A stretch of DNA of 64,000 nt from Physella acuta. Taxonomy: Eukaryota; Mollusca; Gastropoda; Physidae. Positions 10,990-23,300 of the stretch are shown in pieces. The notes under the pieces were generated by a model. It ran no database searches. It worked only from the letters and a program-made list of their open reading frames with translations, and had not been told where the DNA came from. The position numbers and the translations under genes were made by a program. Numbering within the stretch: the first letter of the stretch is position 1; the number at the start of each line of letters is the position of its first letter. The stretch is taken from contig NW_026733088.1 in the NCBI RefSeq assembly GCF_028476545.1, positions 67,001 to 131,000 on the forward strand, written 5' to 3'.

Positions 10990-11470
10990 GGATCAATTTA
11001 GTAATAATAATAATTGAATATTGTATTGTCATCAGAAACAAAGCTTCCCTGAAAATTTCAACGCGCTAGCTAACTGGAAAGTGCCCGAAATTTCGATCGC
11101 AAGATTTGATGGAAAAACAAACAAACAGACGCGAAAGCAAGTTAAAGAAAACGTGGGGAAAACACACTTAAACACAAACATAAAACTCAAACAATAACGC
11201 AAACGGAAATATAAACACAAATAATATGAGTATTTAAGACCGATGATACTACTTTATATTGGAAACTTGAATTAATTCATACAAAATTTATTTGATGTCG
11301 CATTGCATTGTCATCAGATCTTATCTCAAGTAACATGTTTCAAAGAAAGTGGCCTGTTTGAAGTGGTCTAAATTCTGATCGCCAGTTTTGATCCATGACA
11401 GACAAAGAATTAAGCACTAAGCACATCAAAAGACAAAAGCACGTGGAAGCAAGTTAAATAAAAACTTTTG
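10990..11470 (+). repeat. Two diverged 3' pieces of the palindromic-element family
   Basis: 10990-11160 and 11265-11470 each run from an ATTGTCATCAGA-type block through GATCnnnnTTTTGAT to AAGCAAGTTAAA. This is the order seen in the inner part of the 650-bp units (ATTGCATTGTC...GATCTAGAC...AAGTGAGTTAAA). Confidence 0.55.
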
Positions 11471-11484
11471 AAGATGGAGACTAA

Positions 11485-11588
11485 TAATGATAAGTTTTCT
11501 CAGCTGATGAGAGAGGCTAACAAGGATAAGTTCTCTCACCTGATGAGAGAGGCTAACAAGGATAAGTTCTCTCACCTGATGAAACTTT
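11485..11588 (+). repeat. 36-bp tandem repeat, ~2.8 copies
   Basis: Unit GATAAGTTCTCTCACCTGAT followed by GAGAGAGGCTAACAAG. The stretch 11589-11940 holds no recognisable gene. Confidence 0.85.
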
Positions 11589-11943
11589 AGCTTTGGTTAC
11601 AGACACCGTCACTTTTGCTCTATCACGTACGTCATCTGGAGGCAGAACTTTAACGGTATACCTGACTCAAACAAGGGCATCAGTTATTGTAACACAAAAT
11701 TTAACTATAACATTAACCCTGCCCCTAACACCACATAATTAATAACAGCATGGAAAGGTCAAAGTTTTAAACCTCTAGGTTTTGCTGGGTATAGTTTTTG
11801 GTGTCGAAATTTAAATATCCCATTAGAGGCTTAAAAATACACTGAAAATAAGAAAATAATCTTCCTCTCCTTAGTAAAAGCACTGGTCTGTAGAGTGTAT
11901 ACCTTTTTCCCTCCTAAAAGTAGTTTTCACCTCAATTTTACAT

Positions 11944-13340
11944 TGCCTAATAGTTACTTTCTCGTATACAAAGTATAGAGCAAGTATTGTAAACGTTCTA
12001 AATAATTAACAAATATTTTGACAGTTTTCACATTTTTACACTTCCCTACTTTATCATACACGGAACATAAAGAATGAATTGTAATCGTGCAAAAAATCTA
12101 AATACAGATTTTAAAAAAACTTTGTCGTTTTAAATCCTTCCGGAACGGAGAAACTTGGTTTTGCAATTTTGTCTGTATGTCTGTATGTGTGCGTCTGTAA
12201 ACACGATAACTTTTTCAGATAACCATTTCAGTTATGTGTAAGCCCTGCTGGGGGGGGGGGGGATAACTAAAATCTACCCTTCTAGGCTTATCTAACTACT
12301 GTCCGACCAGTGCAAGTCCGGCTAAACCCAGACTGGTTAATAACCTAACCTTAGTCTAGAATAAACACACAAAAAAGCTTTAACAGTTTTTACAGAATGT
12401 ATTGCATGAATTAAATTGGAACCAAAAAAAGAAAGTAAATAAAAACAAGATCTACATCAATCCCAGGCCAAACAACTATGCTAAATATACACAAAACAGA
12501 GCAGCACTTTAACTGACAAAAGATATACAAAGCAATATACACCAAACACGACTAAACAAAACACGACTAAACAAAACTCGACTAAACAAAACACCCAGCC
12601 AAGTTGCACAAGCAACCTCACTGCAAGCACGAGGTGCCCACACAGAAACTGACCCGATCTACATTTCGCCTCGGGTAAAAAGAAAGAAATTATCCGAGCG
12701 GTCAGTTTTTATACTGACCGCTTCGGGCGGAAGGGGAAACCCTGTAGCCGCTGTCCAGTGGACCATTCACGCACAAATTCGCACCCAATAAAATAATACA
12801 AAATAAATCATCCATTCACCCGCTCACATATGTGAACGAAATTTCATATATAAGTACAATATCAATTTTGTAGTCTTGTATCAACGTCTGAGCGATTTCA
12901 AGTTCCCGAAAGTGGTACATTCTCTACTTTCGTTTTTTTAAAAAACCAATAACTGGAGCGCCGTTTAAGTTATGTAGACTAACATTCATGTATATGTATT
13001 AAATTGTTTGCGCAGTAATTCTTCAACGTTGTAACAATTTTTGGTAACCAGATGTGGTACTTTACTCTATTTGCGAGAGAACTCTTTAACCTAAGTACTG
13101 TTTCAGTTAGGTAAAAGACATTTTATATATAAGTATAGGACCTTAAAGTTGAATAATATTCAAATTTTGAGTTACCTTCAATAAACGGAATAGGTATTTC
13201 ACTCTATTTCCGGTTTCTAAAATACCAATAACCTAAGTATCGTTTAGGTAAACAATATTATAGACATATGTATACGATATACATTATCTTGAATCTCTCA
13301 CATTTTGAGTAATTTACAGTGACCGAAAGTAGTAGCCTAC
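11944..13340 (-). mobile_element. Inverted, diverged CTTTCTCG-ended element split by a solo LTR
   Basis: 11944-12236 (ACTTTCTCGTATAC...AACACGATAACTTTT) and 12829-13340 (AAATTTCATATATAAG and following) are collinear with the inverted copy at 48457-49062. The 592-bp insert between them is the LTR listed next. Divergence from the other copies is higher, so this is one of the older members. Confidence 0.65.
12237..12828. mobile_element. Solo LTR, fossil (Gypsy-like size class)
   Basis: A 592-bp insert that begins TGTAAGCC and ends CGCTCACA, so TG...CA, flanked by a 4-bp TATG duplication (12233-12236 and 12829-12832). It contains a TATA-like TTTTTATACT near 12710, AATAAA text near 12787 and a GC-richer middle. 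No internal retroelement region is attached, so it appears to be an LTR left after recombination. The family is inferred from ends and duplication length only. It is younger than the repeat it sits in. Confidence 0.65.
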
Positions 13341-13383
13341 TTTATTTCCGTTTTCTCTAAAGTATCTCTTCTCCTGGACCGAT

Positions 13384-13791
13384 TTGATTCAAAATGTTCA
13401 TGTAGGTAAAGACTCAATGATAATGAACTATGACATAAAATGTGGTTTAATTAGATGCGTAATAAACTATTTTTTAAAAATTATTCAATGTTTCCTTGAT
13501 AAAGTACTATTTTTTCGCGCTATTATACTCATATTGTGTTTTGTTCATTTAAGGATTCAAGATACACATGTTTTCGACTTTAAAAAAATGTGCGCATCAA
13601 GTGTACCCGCTGGTGTAATGACCTTTTCTTTTGTTCTAAAAATAAGTGGGATAGAAGCTGTAAGTTAAAAAAAAAATTCTCTATCCCCATTACACTGGAA
13701 GTGCCATCTACCGTATTGGTATAAAAGAACGAGCCGTTATAGGATATGCATTGCTCCAGTCATGTAAAGCCATGTCCAAATTTAAATGTTA

Positions 13792-13792
<1 letters not shown>
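13384..13792 (-). repeat. Diverged relative of the palindromic-element interior
   Basis: The CAATGATAATGAACTATGAC and GGTTTAATTAGATGCGTAAT text parallels the inverted interior at 15555-15610 (AATGAATTATGACATTAAAT). A 94-codon plus-strand frame here is not credible as a gene. Confidence 0.4.

Positions 13793-13864
<72 letters not shown>
13793..13864. repeat. (TA)n microsatellite
   Basis: About 36 perfect TA units. Confidence 0.98.
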
Positions 13865-13868
<4 letters not shown>

Positions 13869-14157
13869 TGTTCAGAAATTGTGTTTTAACAAAAATTAAA
13901 TTGCATAATGCAACGTTGAAAACAGCAACAGCACTGGATTCTAAAAGTTTACCTTTATATTACCTGCCATTCTCCAATATAACTTTTAATTACACACATC
14001 TACAAACCATCAGAGTCAACTATTCAACAGGAAACAGCTTATCACATACTTTCACTCACCTATCGAGCAACAACCTCAAACGATACAATTAAAATATACA
14101 AAATAAAATAGAATAATAATATGTAAGAGTAAATAGCTTTTTACACCCTAAAAGCCA

Positions 14158-14225
14158 GTGGCGTAGCAAGGTCAGGTGTCACCCGGTGTGGCGCCTAATG
14201 GTGTTAGAGACTTATTATGTTACAA
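14158..14225 (+). mobile_element. Transposon-end-like CAGTGGCGTAGC motif
   Basis: CAGTGGCGTAGCAAGGTCAG is the kind of start seen at the ends of hAT-type elements. Similar starts occur at 31002, 52262 and 57714. The matching far end was not found. Confidence 0.35.
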
Positions 14226-14639
14226 TTTTATAACCGTGTTTATTTTGCAACACATATAAAGTATAGCGTTGTTGTTATTAGTTTACTAGATTCGAGGAGT
14301 TTAGTGAATTAAAAACAATAGCAAAAAAATCGCACCATACCATCCTATACAATTCATATTACTATATTTTTGCTTATTTCATTCAACAACTACTTACAAG
14401 TTTACGAAGTTTAATTATTCCTGTTGATTTACCTGTCAAAGTTTGAATTTCTCTTTCTTAGAGTTTTTTTTACTAAATATACTCTTTAACTATTCAATAG
14501 TAGTGTACAAATAGCTTAACAGTGTCCTATTTAAAATTATATACCCGTGTGCACCAATTGGCACCCAACACACTAATTAACGGCATTCTTTGTCTGTGAC
14601 GTATTTGCTTTGTTTACCTCACCTGTCTAACAAAAAATT

Positions 14640-15025
14640 AATTATAAGTCATCAGTAATTAATTTTCCCACCTATGTAAAAATAGTTTACTACAACTTTG
14701 TAAAGGAATTTTTCCGTTATCAAAATCTTGTGTTTTATTTGTGTGTGTCGTCTTAGAAGTTTAAACTAGTCAAAGGAGAAGGGAAATTAAGAGTTTAAAT
14801 TCCTGAAACAGTTATATCCCTTTAAATAGGTCAAATTGAGCTATAAATGTAATTATTTTTCACACCTATTTGAAAAACGTTTAGTATAAATTTTAAAGGA
14901 ATTTTTCTTCTATCTGTAGGTTTTCTTCGTTGATTTTTTTATGTAGTCAAAGAACGGGGGAAATTAAAAGGTTAAATTCCTGATTCTGTTGCGTCCATTT
15001 AATAATTACAATTGAGAAGTAAAAC
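14640..15025 (+). repeat. Two diverged ~190-bp direct repeats
   Basis: 14640-14835 and 14836-15025 share, in order, TTCNCACCTAT, AAAGGAATTTTTC, GTAGTCAAAG-like, GGGAAATTAA and TTAAATTCCTGA. No coding. Confidence 0.6.
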
Positions 15026-15318
15026 GTTTCTATTTTTAACCCCTTAATATGACATTTCTGAGAATCTGGTATTTTCCCAGGTGCTTACAGCACCAGATCT
15101 ATTTCCTTATCAAATGTCAACTTTTTGTCGCATCAGCAAGTGGTGGATCTAATTTAAGCACTTTAAAAAAGGTATAGTTTATATAATGCCCCTGTCAGTT
15201 TAGATTAGTTTTCTGTCACTTTAAACTCGTTTTTTTAGCTGACTCTAATTTTCCCGTTAAAAGGAGATTAAACAGGAAACTTTGGCAAGAACAATTTCCC
15301 TGCAACTTAATTGCAAGT

Positions 15319-15886
15319 ACCCACGCTTTTCTTTATAGTAATTTAAATAGTAGTGTATAATTTATTTTCTACTTTTTAGTGTATTAGTACATAAAAGCTT
15401 GTTATTAAAACGTTTTTTGTGAATTTTTTTAATGAATTTTTTACAAGCTTTTATTTAACTCACTTTCTCTGTCTGTCGTCAGTCTAGATCGAAACGTCGG
15501 AGCGAAAATTCTGACATTTCTAACTGACAGATACGGTTGGTAATTGATACGTGGGTCACGACATAAAGACAATGAATTATGACATTAAATTTGACTTAAT
15601 TGGATGCCTAATTATTTTTTATGAATTAATTTAACTTTGGACCGAATTAGTAGGCATGTCTATCCAAACACACCACCCGCGTCATCACGTTCAATAGCTG
15701 CGCCATCACGTTCAATAGGTGCGCAATGGTTTTTAGTCATGTAGTTCTATTGTAAATAAAACATGTAAAGTACTGAGAAAAATTCATAAAAAACGTTTTA
15801 ATAACAAGCTTTTATGTAATAATGCACTAAAAAGTAGAAAATAAATTATACACTACTATTTAAATTACTATAAAGTAAAGCGTGGG
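15319..15886 (-). mobile_element. Palindromic-family element with ~105-bp terminal inverted repeats
   Basis: It starts ACCCACGCTTTTCTTTATAG and ends in the inverse (AAAGCGTGGGT). The long arms enclose a ~360-bp interior. This shows the basic unit: long terminal inverted repeats around non-coding DNA. The array at 33.5-38.2 kb is made of these joined end to end. No transposase. Confidence 0.75.
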
Positions 15887-15944
15887 TCTCTTCTCAAATA
15901 TTAGTAAAGATATACAATAGGTACTAAAGTGATCCAAGCTTTTC

Positions 15945-16055
15945 TTTTTCAGACTGACAGACAGACAGACACACAGACGGACGGACGTACAGACGGACAG
16001 ACAGACGGACGGACTGACGGATGGACGGACAGACACACACACAAATACACACACT
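15945..16055 (+). repeat. GACA/GACG microsatellite
   Basis: Imperfect (CAGA)n, (CGGA)n and (CA)n. It keeps short minus-strand frames open with CVCLSV-type text, which is not coding. Confidence 0.9.
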
Positions 16056-16130
16056 TTCGATTTGTTGTACAATTATAAAACTTCTTCTATACTTGATACA
16101 TGAGAAGAAAGAATTCACAAAACTGTGATC

Positions 16131-16515
16131 GGTGACGTATGTCTGTTAACTGATCATATAGCTTTGCCCTATTTTGATTTAGTTTTTAGACTGGTGACGT
16201 ATGTCTGTTAACTGATCATATAGCTTTGCCCTATTTTGATTTAGTTTTTAGACTGGTGACGTATGTCTGTTAACTGATCATATAGCTTTGCCCTATTTTG
16301 ATTTAGTTTTTAGACTGGTGACGTATGTCTGTTAACTGATCATATAGCTTTGCCCTATTTTGATTTAGTTTTTAGACTGGTGACGTATGTCTGTTAACTG
16401 ATCATATAGCTTTGCCCTATTTTGATTTAGTTTTTAGACTGGTGATGTATATCTGTTAACTGGTCATATAGCTTTGCCGAATTTTGATTTAGTTTTTAGA
16501 CTGGTGATGTTTTTG
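16131..16515 (+). repeat. 62-bp tandem repeat, ~6.2 copies
   Basis: Unit starts GGTGACGTATGTCTGTTAAC and ends TTAGTTTTTAGACT. The first five copies are nearly identical; the last is diverged, suggesting recent growth from one end. Confidence 0.95.
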
Positions 16516-16977
16516 TGGGACTAGTGATATGGTTTGGACCTACATCATATTAGTTTCTGTTTTCGGCAGTTGTGCCATTAACATTTGACAAAGTTGAATG
16601 TTCTTACGTTATATGCTCCTTTAAGCTCGGATTGCTCCCACCATGTGAGCGTATGGTGCCCTCTGCCGCCTGCACCGTTTGTACAAGGTTCATCACATCA
16701 ACGATAGGCGTTTCTGAAAAATCAGTTGTCATTGGTTTCAAAACTGTTTAGAGGTATGGTTTTTAGACAAATTAAAAGTGTTTGATACTAGTAAAGGGTT
16801 AGCCATTTCCGACGTCCTCAAAAAGAAAGCCCCTCCCCTCCTCTTTCATAGAGGTTAACTAAATGTAATGCGTTACAGATGTGTAACTTGCAATACTATT
16901 TTTTTAAATACCGATTTTTTCGTTTTGAATCGTTTGTTTTCTATATTATAATAAAATCGACTAAATATTTATAAGTT

Positions 16978-16979
<2 letters not shown>
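16516..16979. other. Unique sequence, nothing recognised
   Basis: No gene or repeat could be supported. Confidence 0.4.

Positions 16980-17055
<76 letters not shown>
16980..17055. repeat. (TA)n microsatellite
   Basis: About 37 TA units. Confidence 0.98.
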
Positions 17056-17057
<2 letters not shown>

Positions 17058-17324
17058 ATAATGGGATATGTGCCGCAGGATGTATGTTTTTACGTGAACG
17101 ATATTCTACTCCATACAGATCTATCCTACTAAATTCTTATACATTGTATTCTTGACTACTGAGTTATACTATATTTTTTTTACATTTTACTGTGTAGTCG
17201 AATGTGTACTATACTACTCTCTACTTCACTAACTCTCTAATTCTAATTTGACTTTATTCTACTAAAATCTATTTCATTCTACTTCACCTTTGACACTCCG
17301 TTTTACTCCATGTCTTGCTCTTGT

Positions 17325-17665
17325 GTGATGTAGTGTGTGGTGTTTGTGGTGTGGGTAAATGGTGTTTTTGGTGTGAAATGAGGTCGAGTGAAGTGGGGTG
17401 AGGTGTGTGGGTTGTAGTGTGTGTGTATTAGGGTTCAGGGTGAGGTGAGGTGTGTGTGTTGTGTGTGTGAGACATGTGAATGTGGGTTGTGTGGTGTGTG
17501 TGTATTAGGGTTTAGGGTGAGGTGTGTTTTGGTGTGGATCGTTGTGTGGGGCGAGGTATATTGTGTAGTATTGAGGTTGGAGTGGATCATTGTGTGGGGT
17601 GAGGTAAATAATGTAGTATTGAGGTTGGAGTGGGCTGCTATGTGGTACAGTGTGTTGTTTTTGGT
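17325..17665 (+). repeat. GT-rich imperfect repeat region
   Basis: GTGTGGTG/GAGGTGTGTG text with local duplications (TGTGTATTAGGGTT at 17420 and 17500; GATCATTGTGTGGGG-like at 17540 and 17580). The 109-codon frame here reflects base bias. Confidence 0.75.
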
Positions 17666-17750
17666 GGGGTTTGTTATAACATTTCGTAATTTGCTAAGCT
17701 TATCTCATTTTTTAGATGTGAAAGTCAAATTGATATTACAATATTTATAA

Positions 17751-18266
17751 TAAACCGGTAGTGATCTCCCCTAAACTTTCTCGAATATTTTTATATAACA
17801 TTACGGGGAATGGCAACTCGGGATATAGACATGATTTTAATCCATTTTTAATCACTTAAGCTTTTTAAAATAGAATAGAATCTCGTAGAAAAAAAGAATT
17901 GCGCACCAAGTAAACGGCAAACAATATTTGTATAGTAGTGCGTAATATTATTAGTACTTTATAAATTTATAATTAATATTACTTTAGCGTAAATTACTAC
18001 TTCCGGTCAACGGAAATTACTCAAAATTCGACAGAAGACAGGGAATTAAATGTTTTACTTATATGTGAAATTTGTTTATCTATCTGAAACAGTACTCGAG
18101 TTATAGGCTATTGAAAAATTGAACGCAGACTAAATTCCACTTCCATTTACCGGAAATCGCTGAAAAGTTGAAACAGAACTACAAAGTTAATATAATACTT
18201 AAATATGAAATTTCATCAACCTAGGTGTAACAGTACTCAAGTTATTGTTTTCATAAACACATACAT

Positions 18267-18359
<93 letters not shown>

Positions 18360-18416
18360 CAAAATTGCAAAACTGTGTTTTTCCGACAGTTACAATACAA
18401 TATACGAGAAAGTAAA
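17751..18416 (+). mobile_element. CTTTCTCG-ended element, near-complete copy
   Basis: Left end ATAAACCGGTAGTGATCTCC then AACTTTCTCGAATA; right end TACGAGAAAGTA. Order and internal blocks match 8711-10262 without the Helitron. A CA/TA microsatellite (18262-18356) has expanded at the CA-rich site seen in all copies. Confidence 0.8.
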
Positions 18417-18419
18417 ATA

Positions 18420-19030
18420 AGAGAAGACGTGTTTATTTCAGTTTGCATCAATCACTTAAATCTATTCGCTGCATTCTCATGTGCAGGTCACTAAACCACT
18501 AAACGTTCGTTATGTTTGAGTATTTTAGTTTGGACGTCTTGTTGTCCCACATAAACCCCGGCCCTACCCCCAGCCCACACACGTAAAAAATACGATTCTA
18601 AAAATTAAGAATGTCCCGTAAAAAGATGTTAAATGTTTAAGTAAATTAAACATATGACACAAGAACAATGTCATGCCACAATGACATGACACTGTGACAT
18701 GACATTAATACATGACACAAGAACAATATGGTTAGCGTTAGGGTTAAGCTACCCTTACATATAATGATTAACTTTTATCTTAATCCATAGCCTGTATTCT
18801 AAATGTCAAGAGAATTTGGTTCTGCCACTATACTGACCTTTCTTGAGGCATGAATAGCTGACCTCTAAATATGTGGGTTGATAATAACATCCTTTGCCAA
18901 TCATTATAACACCGGCCGTGTACATCACCTCACATTTTGTCTGAAAACACCGAAACATTTTTTGGCAGCTAAAAAATGGTATTTTAGCATTTTAACCATA
19001 GTCCTTTATTAAATCTGTACCAGTACTTCA
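18420..19030. other. Unique sequence with short ATGACA repeats
   Basis: A few CATGACACAAGAACAAT / ATGACATGACA repeats at 18650-18730; otherwise nothing recognised. Confidence 0.4.
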
Positions 19031-19258
19031 ACCCGTAAGTCTCGAGTTCGAATCCGGTTTCAAGTAAGTAGAACGTCATTGAGTCCACCCAACTCTGATG
19101 GGTACCTAACTCACGTTAGGGAAAGTAAAGGCGGCTGGGCATAGTGCTGACCACACTATCTCTTCATATGCCGAGGTCACAGAAACAAGTGAACTCTACG
19201 TCACTAGCCCCATAAACCGTCAGGTTTGAAAGGGAAACTTTACTTTACTTTTTTACTT
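19031..19258 (+). mobile_element. tRNA-derived SINE
   Basis: It carries a B-box-like GAGTTCGAATCC near the 5' end, the conserved body GGGTACCTAACTCACGTTAG and GGCTGGGCATAGTGCTGACC, and a tail TTTGAAAGGGAAACTTTA. A second copy at 61471 and a fragment at 38325 share the body. The A-box half of the tRNA head is missing here, so the copy is 5' truncated. Confidence 0.75.
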
Positions 19259-20302
19259 TAACGACTACAGTTTGTTTATCAGTAGTGTTACCACTACCGA
19301 GAGTTGGACCAGGAAAGACCTGGCTGTGACCTACTTAGGTCTTCTTTTTTATTATTTAATGGTTTGATTTTCTATTTAATTGGCCTTGAATGGTCTGTGG
19401 TGCAATCCAAAGAAATTTTCCATCACGTGATAAGATTCACCAATGATTTCGCTTGGCTAGTGCTTCGGCTATTTCCTACCCAATAGTCTTTGACTTTGAG
19501 GTGAACATCCCATAATTCTGGGGTCCTATATATATATATCAGGAATTTTCCTGAGAATGCCATGTACGACGCCATGTTGTATTTTCTAAGTTAAGCAGCA
19601 TTTTTCCCTAATTACCTCTGCATTCAGTATTTTTCTGTGCCTCAATTTAAAATCATGTAGGTTGTGTTGATTACTTAAGTACCTTATCCAGTGTTAGTAG
19701 TTTCATTGTGTTATTCTTCAACTCGTAAGTTGGGTCTTTCATTATTTGTTTATTTCTATTATTTTACATAGTATTTATTATTTGGACTTGTATACATATT
19801 AAAAGGTTGTGTATTGATTAAAAGTATAATTAGTTGCAGAAGGTCTTCGTGTTTTTACCCTAGACATTAGATACGAGTTCACGGTTCTCTGGTAATATTT
19901 TAGTTTGGTAAGTCATCAGCCTACAACCATCCAAAAGAATTCGGGTCGTGCGTTATCTTTACCAGTGGTAGAGAAGCGCCGTAATATGGCGCTCATGCAT
20001 TAAACTAAGACAGGGGAGTGGCATGAAAGTAGGTCGCAACAACTCAGACCTGGAGCTTGGGAGATCTGTTACTAAGGGAGCGGGGAGGGTGGTGGTAAAT
20101 TCAGACAAAAGGATGAAGGACACTGTAGGGTTAGATGCAGACGGAACTAAACTACTTATCTCGTAAGATTTGCTAACGGGATGTTTGGTAAATTATGAGA
20201 CAGCTAGGGCAAGCTGGACAGTCACGTTAAGGAGTGTGTATTCAGCTATGATAGCATTTTCTTCGTTATGTCAGGTGTGTGTGCTTGAGGTGCAAGAAAT
20301 AC
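19259..20302. other. Unannotated ~1-kb stretch
   Basis: Mixed composition. The part at 19500-20250 has a GC-richer second half but no sustained frame and no recognised domain. An old retroelement flank is possible but unsupported. Confidence 0.3.
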
Positions 20303-23300
20303 AACTATCCCACCTTCCACCAAATGTGACATAAACTACCCCACCTTCCACCAGCTGTGACATAAACTATCCCACCTTCCACCAAATGTGACATAAACTA
20401 TCCCACTTTCCACCAACTGTGACATAAACTATCCCACCTCCCACCAGCTGTGACATAAACTATCCCACCTTCCACCAACTGTGACATAAACTATCCCACC
20501 AACTGTGACATAAACTATCCCACCTTCCACCAACTGTGCCATAAACTATTCCACCTTCCACCAACTGTGACATAAACTATCCCACCTTCCACCAACTGTG
20601 TCATAAACTATCCCACCAACTGTGACATAAACTATCCCACCTCCCACCAACTGTGACATAAACTATCCCACCTTCCACCAACTGTGACATAAACTATCCC
20701 ACTTTCCACCAACTGTGACATAAACTATCCCACCTTCCACCAACTGTGACATAAACTATCCCACCTTCCACCAACTGTGACATAAACTATCCCACCTACC
20801 ACCAGCTGTGACATAAACTATCCCCCCTACCACCAGCTGTTACATTAACTATCCCCCCTACCACCAGCTGTTACATAAACTATCCCACCAGCTGTTACAT
20901 AAACTATCCCACCAGCTGTTACATAAACTATCCCACCTTCCACCAACTGTGTCATAAACTATCCCACCTTCCACCAAATGTGACATAAACTATCCCACCT
21001 TCTACCAGCTGTTACATAAACTATCCCACCTTCGAACAACTGTGACAAAAACTATCCCACCTTCCACCAACTGTGACATAAACTATCCCACCAACTGTGA
21101 CAAAAACTATCCCACCTCCCACCAACTGTGACATAAACTATCCCCATTACCACCTGCTGTTACATAAACTATCCCACCTTCCACCAAGTGTGTCATAAAC
21201 TATCCCACCAACTGTGACATAAACTATCCCACCTCCCACCAACTGTGACATAAACTACCCCACCTTCCACCAACTGTGACAAAAACTATCCCACCTTCCA
21301 CCAACTGTGACATAAACTATCCCACCAACTGTGTCATAAACTATCCCACCTTCCACCAAATGTGAGATAAACTATCCCACCTTCCACCAACTGTGACATA
21401 AACTATCCCACCTTCCACCAACTGTGACATAAACTATCCCACCTTCCACCAACTGTGTCATAAACTATCCCACCTCCCACCAACTGTGACATAAACTATC
21501 CCACCTTCCACCAACTGTGACATAAACTATCCCACCAGCTGTTACATAAACTATCCCACCTCCCACCAACTGTGACATAAACTATCCCACCTCCCACCAA
21601 CTGTGACATAAACTATCCCACCAACTGTTAAAAAACTATCCCACCTCCCACCAACTGTGACATAAACTACCCCACCTTCCACCAACTGTGACATAAACTA
21701 TCCCACCTTCCACCAACTGTGACATAAACTATCCCACCTTCCACCAACTGTGTCATAAACTATCCCACCTTCCACCAACTGTGTCATAAACTATCCCACC
21801 AACTGTGACATAAACTTTCCCCCCTACCACCAACTGTGCCATAAACTATTCCACCTTCCACCAACTGTGACATAAACTATCCCACCTTCTACCAACTGTT
21901 ACATAAACTATCCCACCTTCCAACAACTGTGACAAAAACTATCCCACCTTCCACCAACTGTGACATAAACTATCCCCCATACCACCTGCTGTTACATAAA
22001 CTATCCCACCTTCCACCAACTGTGACATAAACTATCCCACCAGCTGTTACATAAACTATCCCACCTTCCACCAAATGTGTCATAAACTATCCCACCTTCC
22101 ACCAAATGTGACATAAACTATCCCACCTTCCACCAACTGTGACTTAAACTATCCCACCTTCCACCAACTGTGACATAAACTATCCCACCTCCCACCAACT
22201 GTGACATAAACTATCCTACCTTCCACCAACTGTGACATAAACTATCCCACCTCCCACCAACTGTGACATAAACTATCCCACCTCCCACCAACTGTGACAT
22301 AAACTATCCCACCAACTGTGACAAAAACTATCCCACCTCCCACCAACTGTGACATAAACTACCCCACCTTCCACCAACTGTGTCATAAACTATCCCACCT
22401 TCCACCAGCTGTTACATAAACTATCCCACCTTCCAACAACTGTGACATAAACTATCCCACCAGCTGTTACATAAACTATCCCACCTTCGAACAACTGTGA
22501 CAAAAACTATCCCACCTTCCACCAACTGTGACATAAACTATCCCACCAACTGTGACAAAAACTATCCCACCTCCCACCAACTGTGACATAAACTATCCCC
22601 ATTACCACCTGCTGTTACATAAACTATCCCACCTTCCACCAACTGTGTCATAAACTATCCCACCAACTGTGACATAAACTATCCCCCCTCCCACCAACTG
22701 TGATATAAACTACCCCACCTTCCACCAACTGTGACAAAAACTATCCCACCTTCCACCAACTGTGACATAAACTATCCCACCAACTGTGTCATAAACTATC
22801 CCACCTTCCACCAAATGTGACATAAACTATCCCACCTTCCACCAACTGTGACATAAACTATCCCACCTTCCACCAACTGTGACATAAACTATCCCACCTT
22901 CCACCAGCTGTTACATAAACTATCCCACCTTCGAACAACTGTGACAAAAACTATCCCACCTTCCACCAACTGTGACATAAACTATCCCACCAGCTGTTAC
23001 ATAAACTATCCCACCTCCCACCAACTGTGACATAAACTATCCCACCTTCCACCAACTGTGCCATAAACTATCCCACCAACTGTGACAAAAACTATCCCAC
23101 CTCCCACCAACTGTGACATAAACTATCCCACCTTCTACCAGCTGTTACATAAACTATCCCACCTTCCAACAACTGTGACATAAACTATCCCACCTTCCAC
23201 CAACTGTGACATAAACTATCCCACCAGCTGTTACATAAACTATCCCACCTTCCACCAACTGTGTCATAAACTATCCCACCTTCCACCAAATGTGACATAA

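Noticed and set aside
19304-19486. 60-codon plus-strand frame
   Set aside because: No splice or start support and no family similarity.
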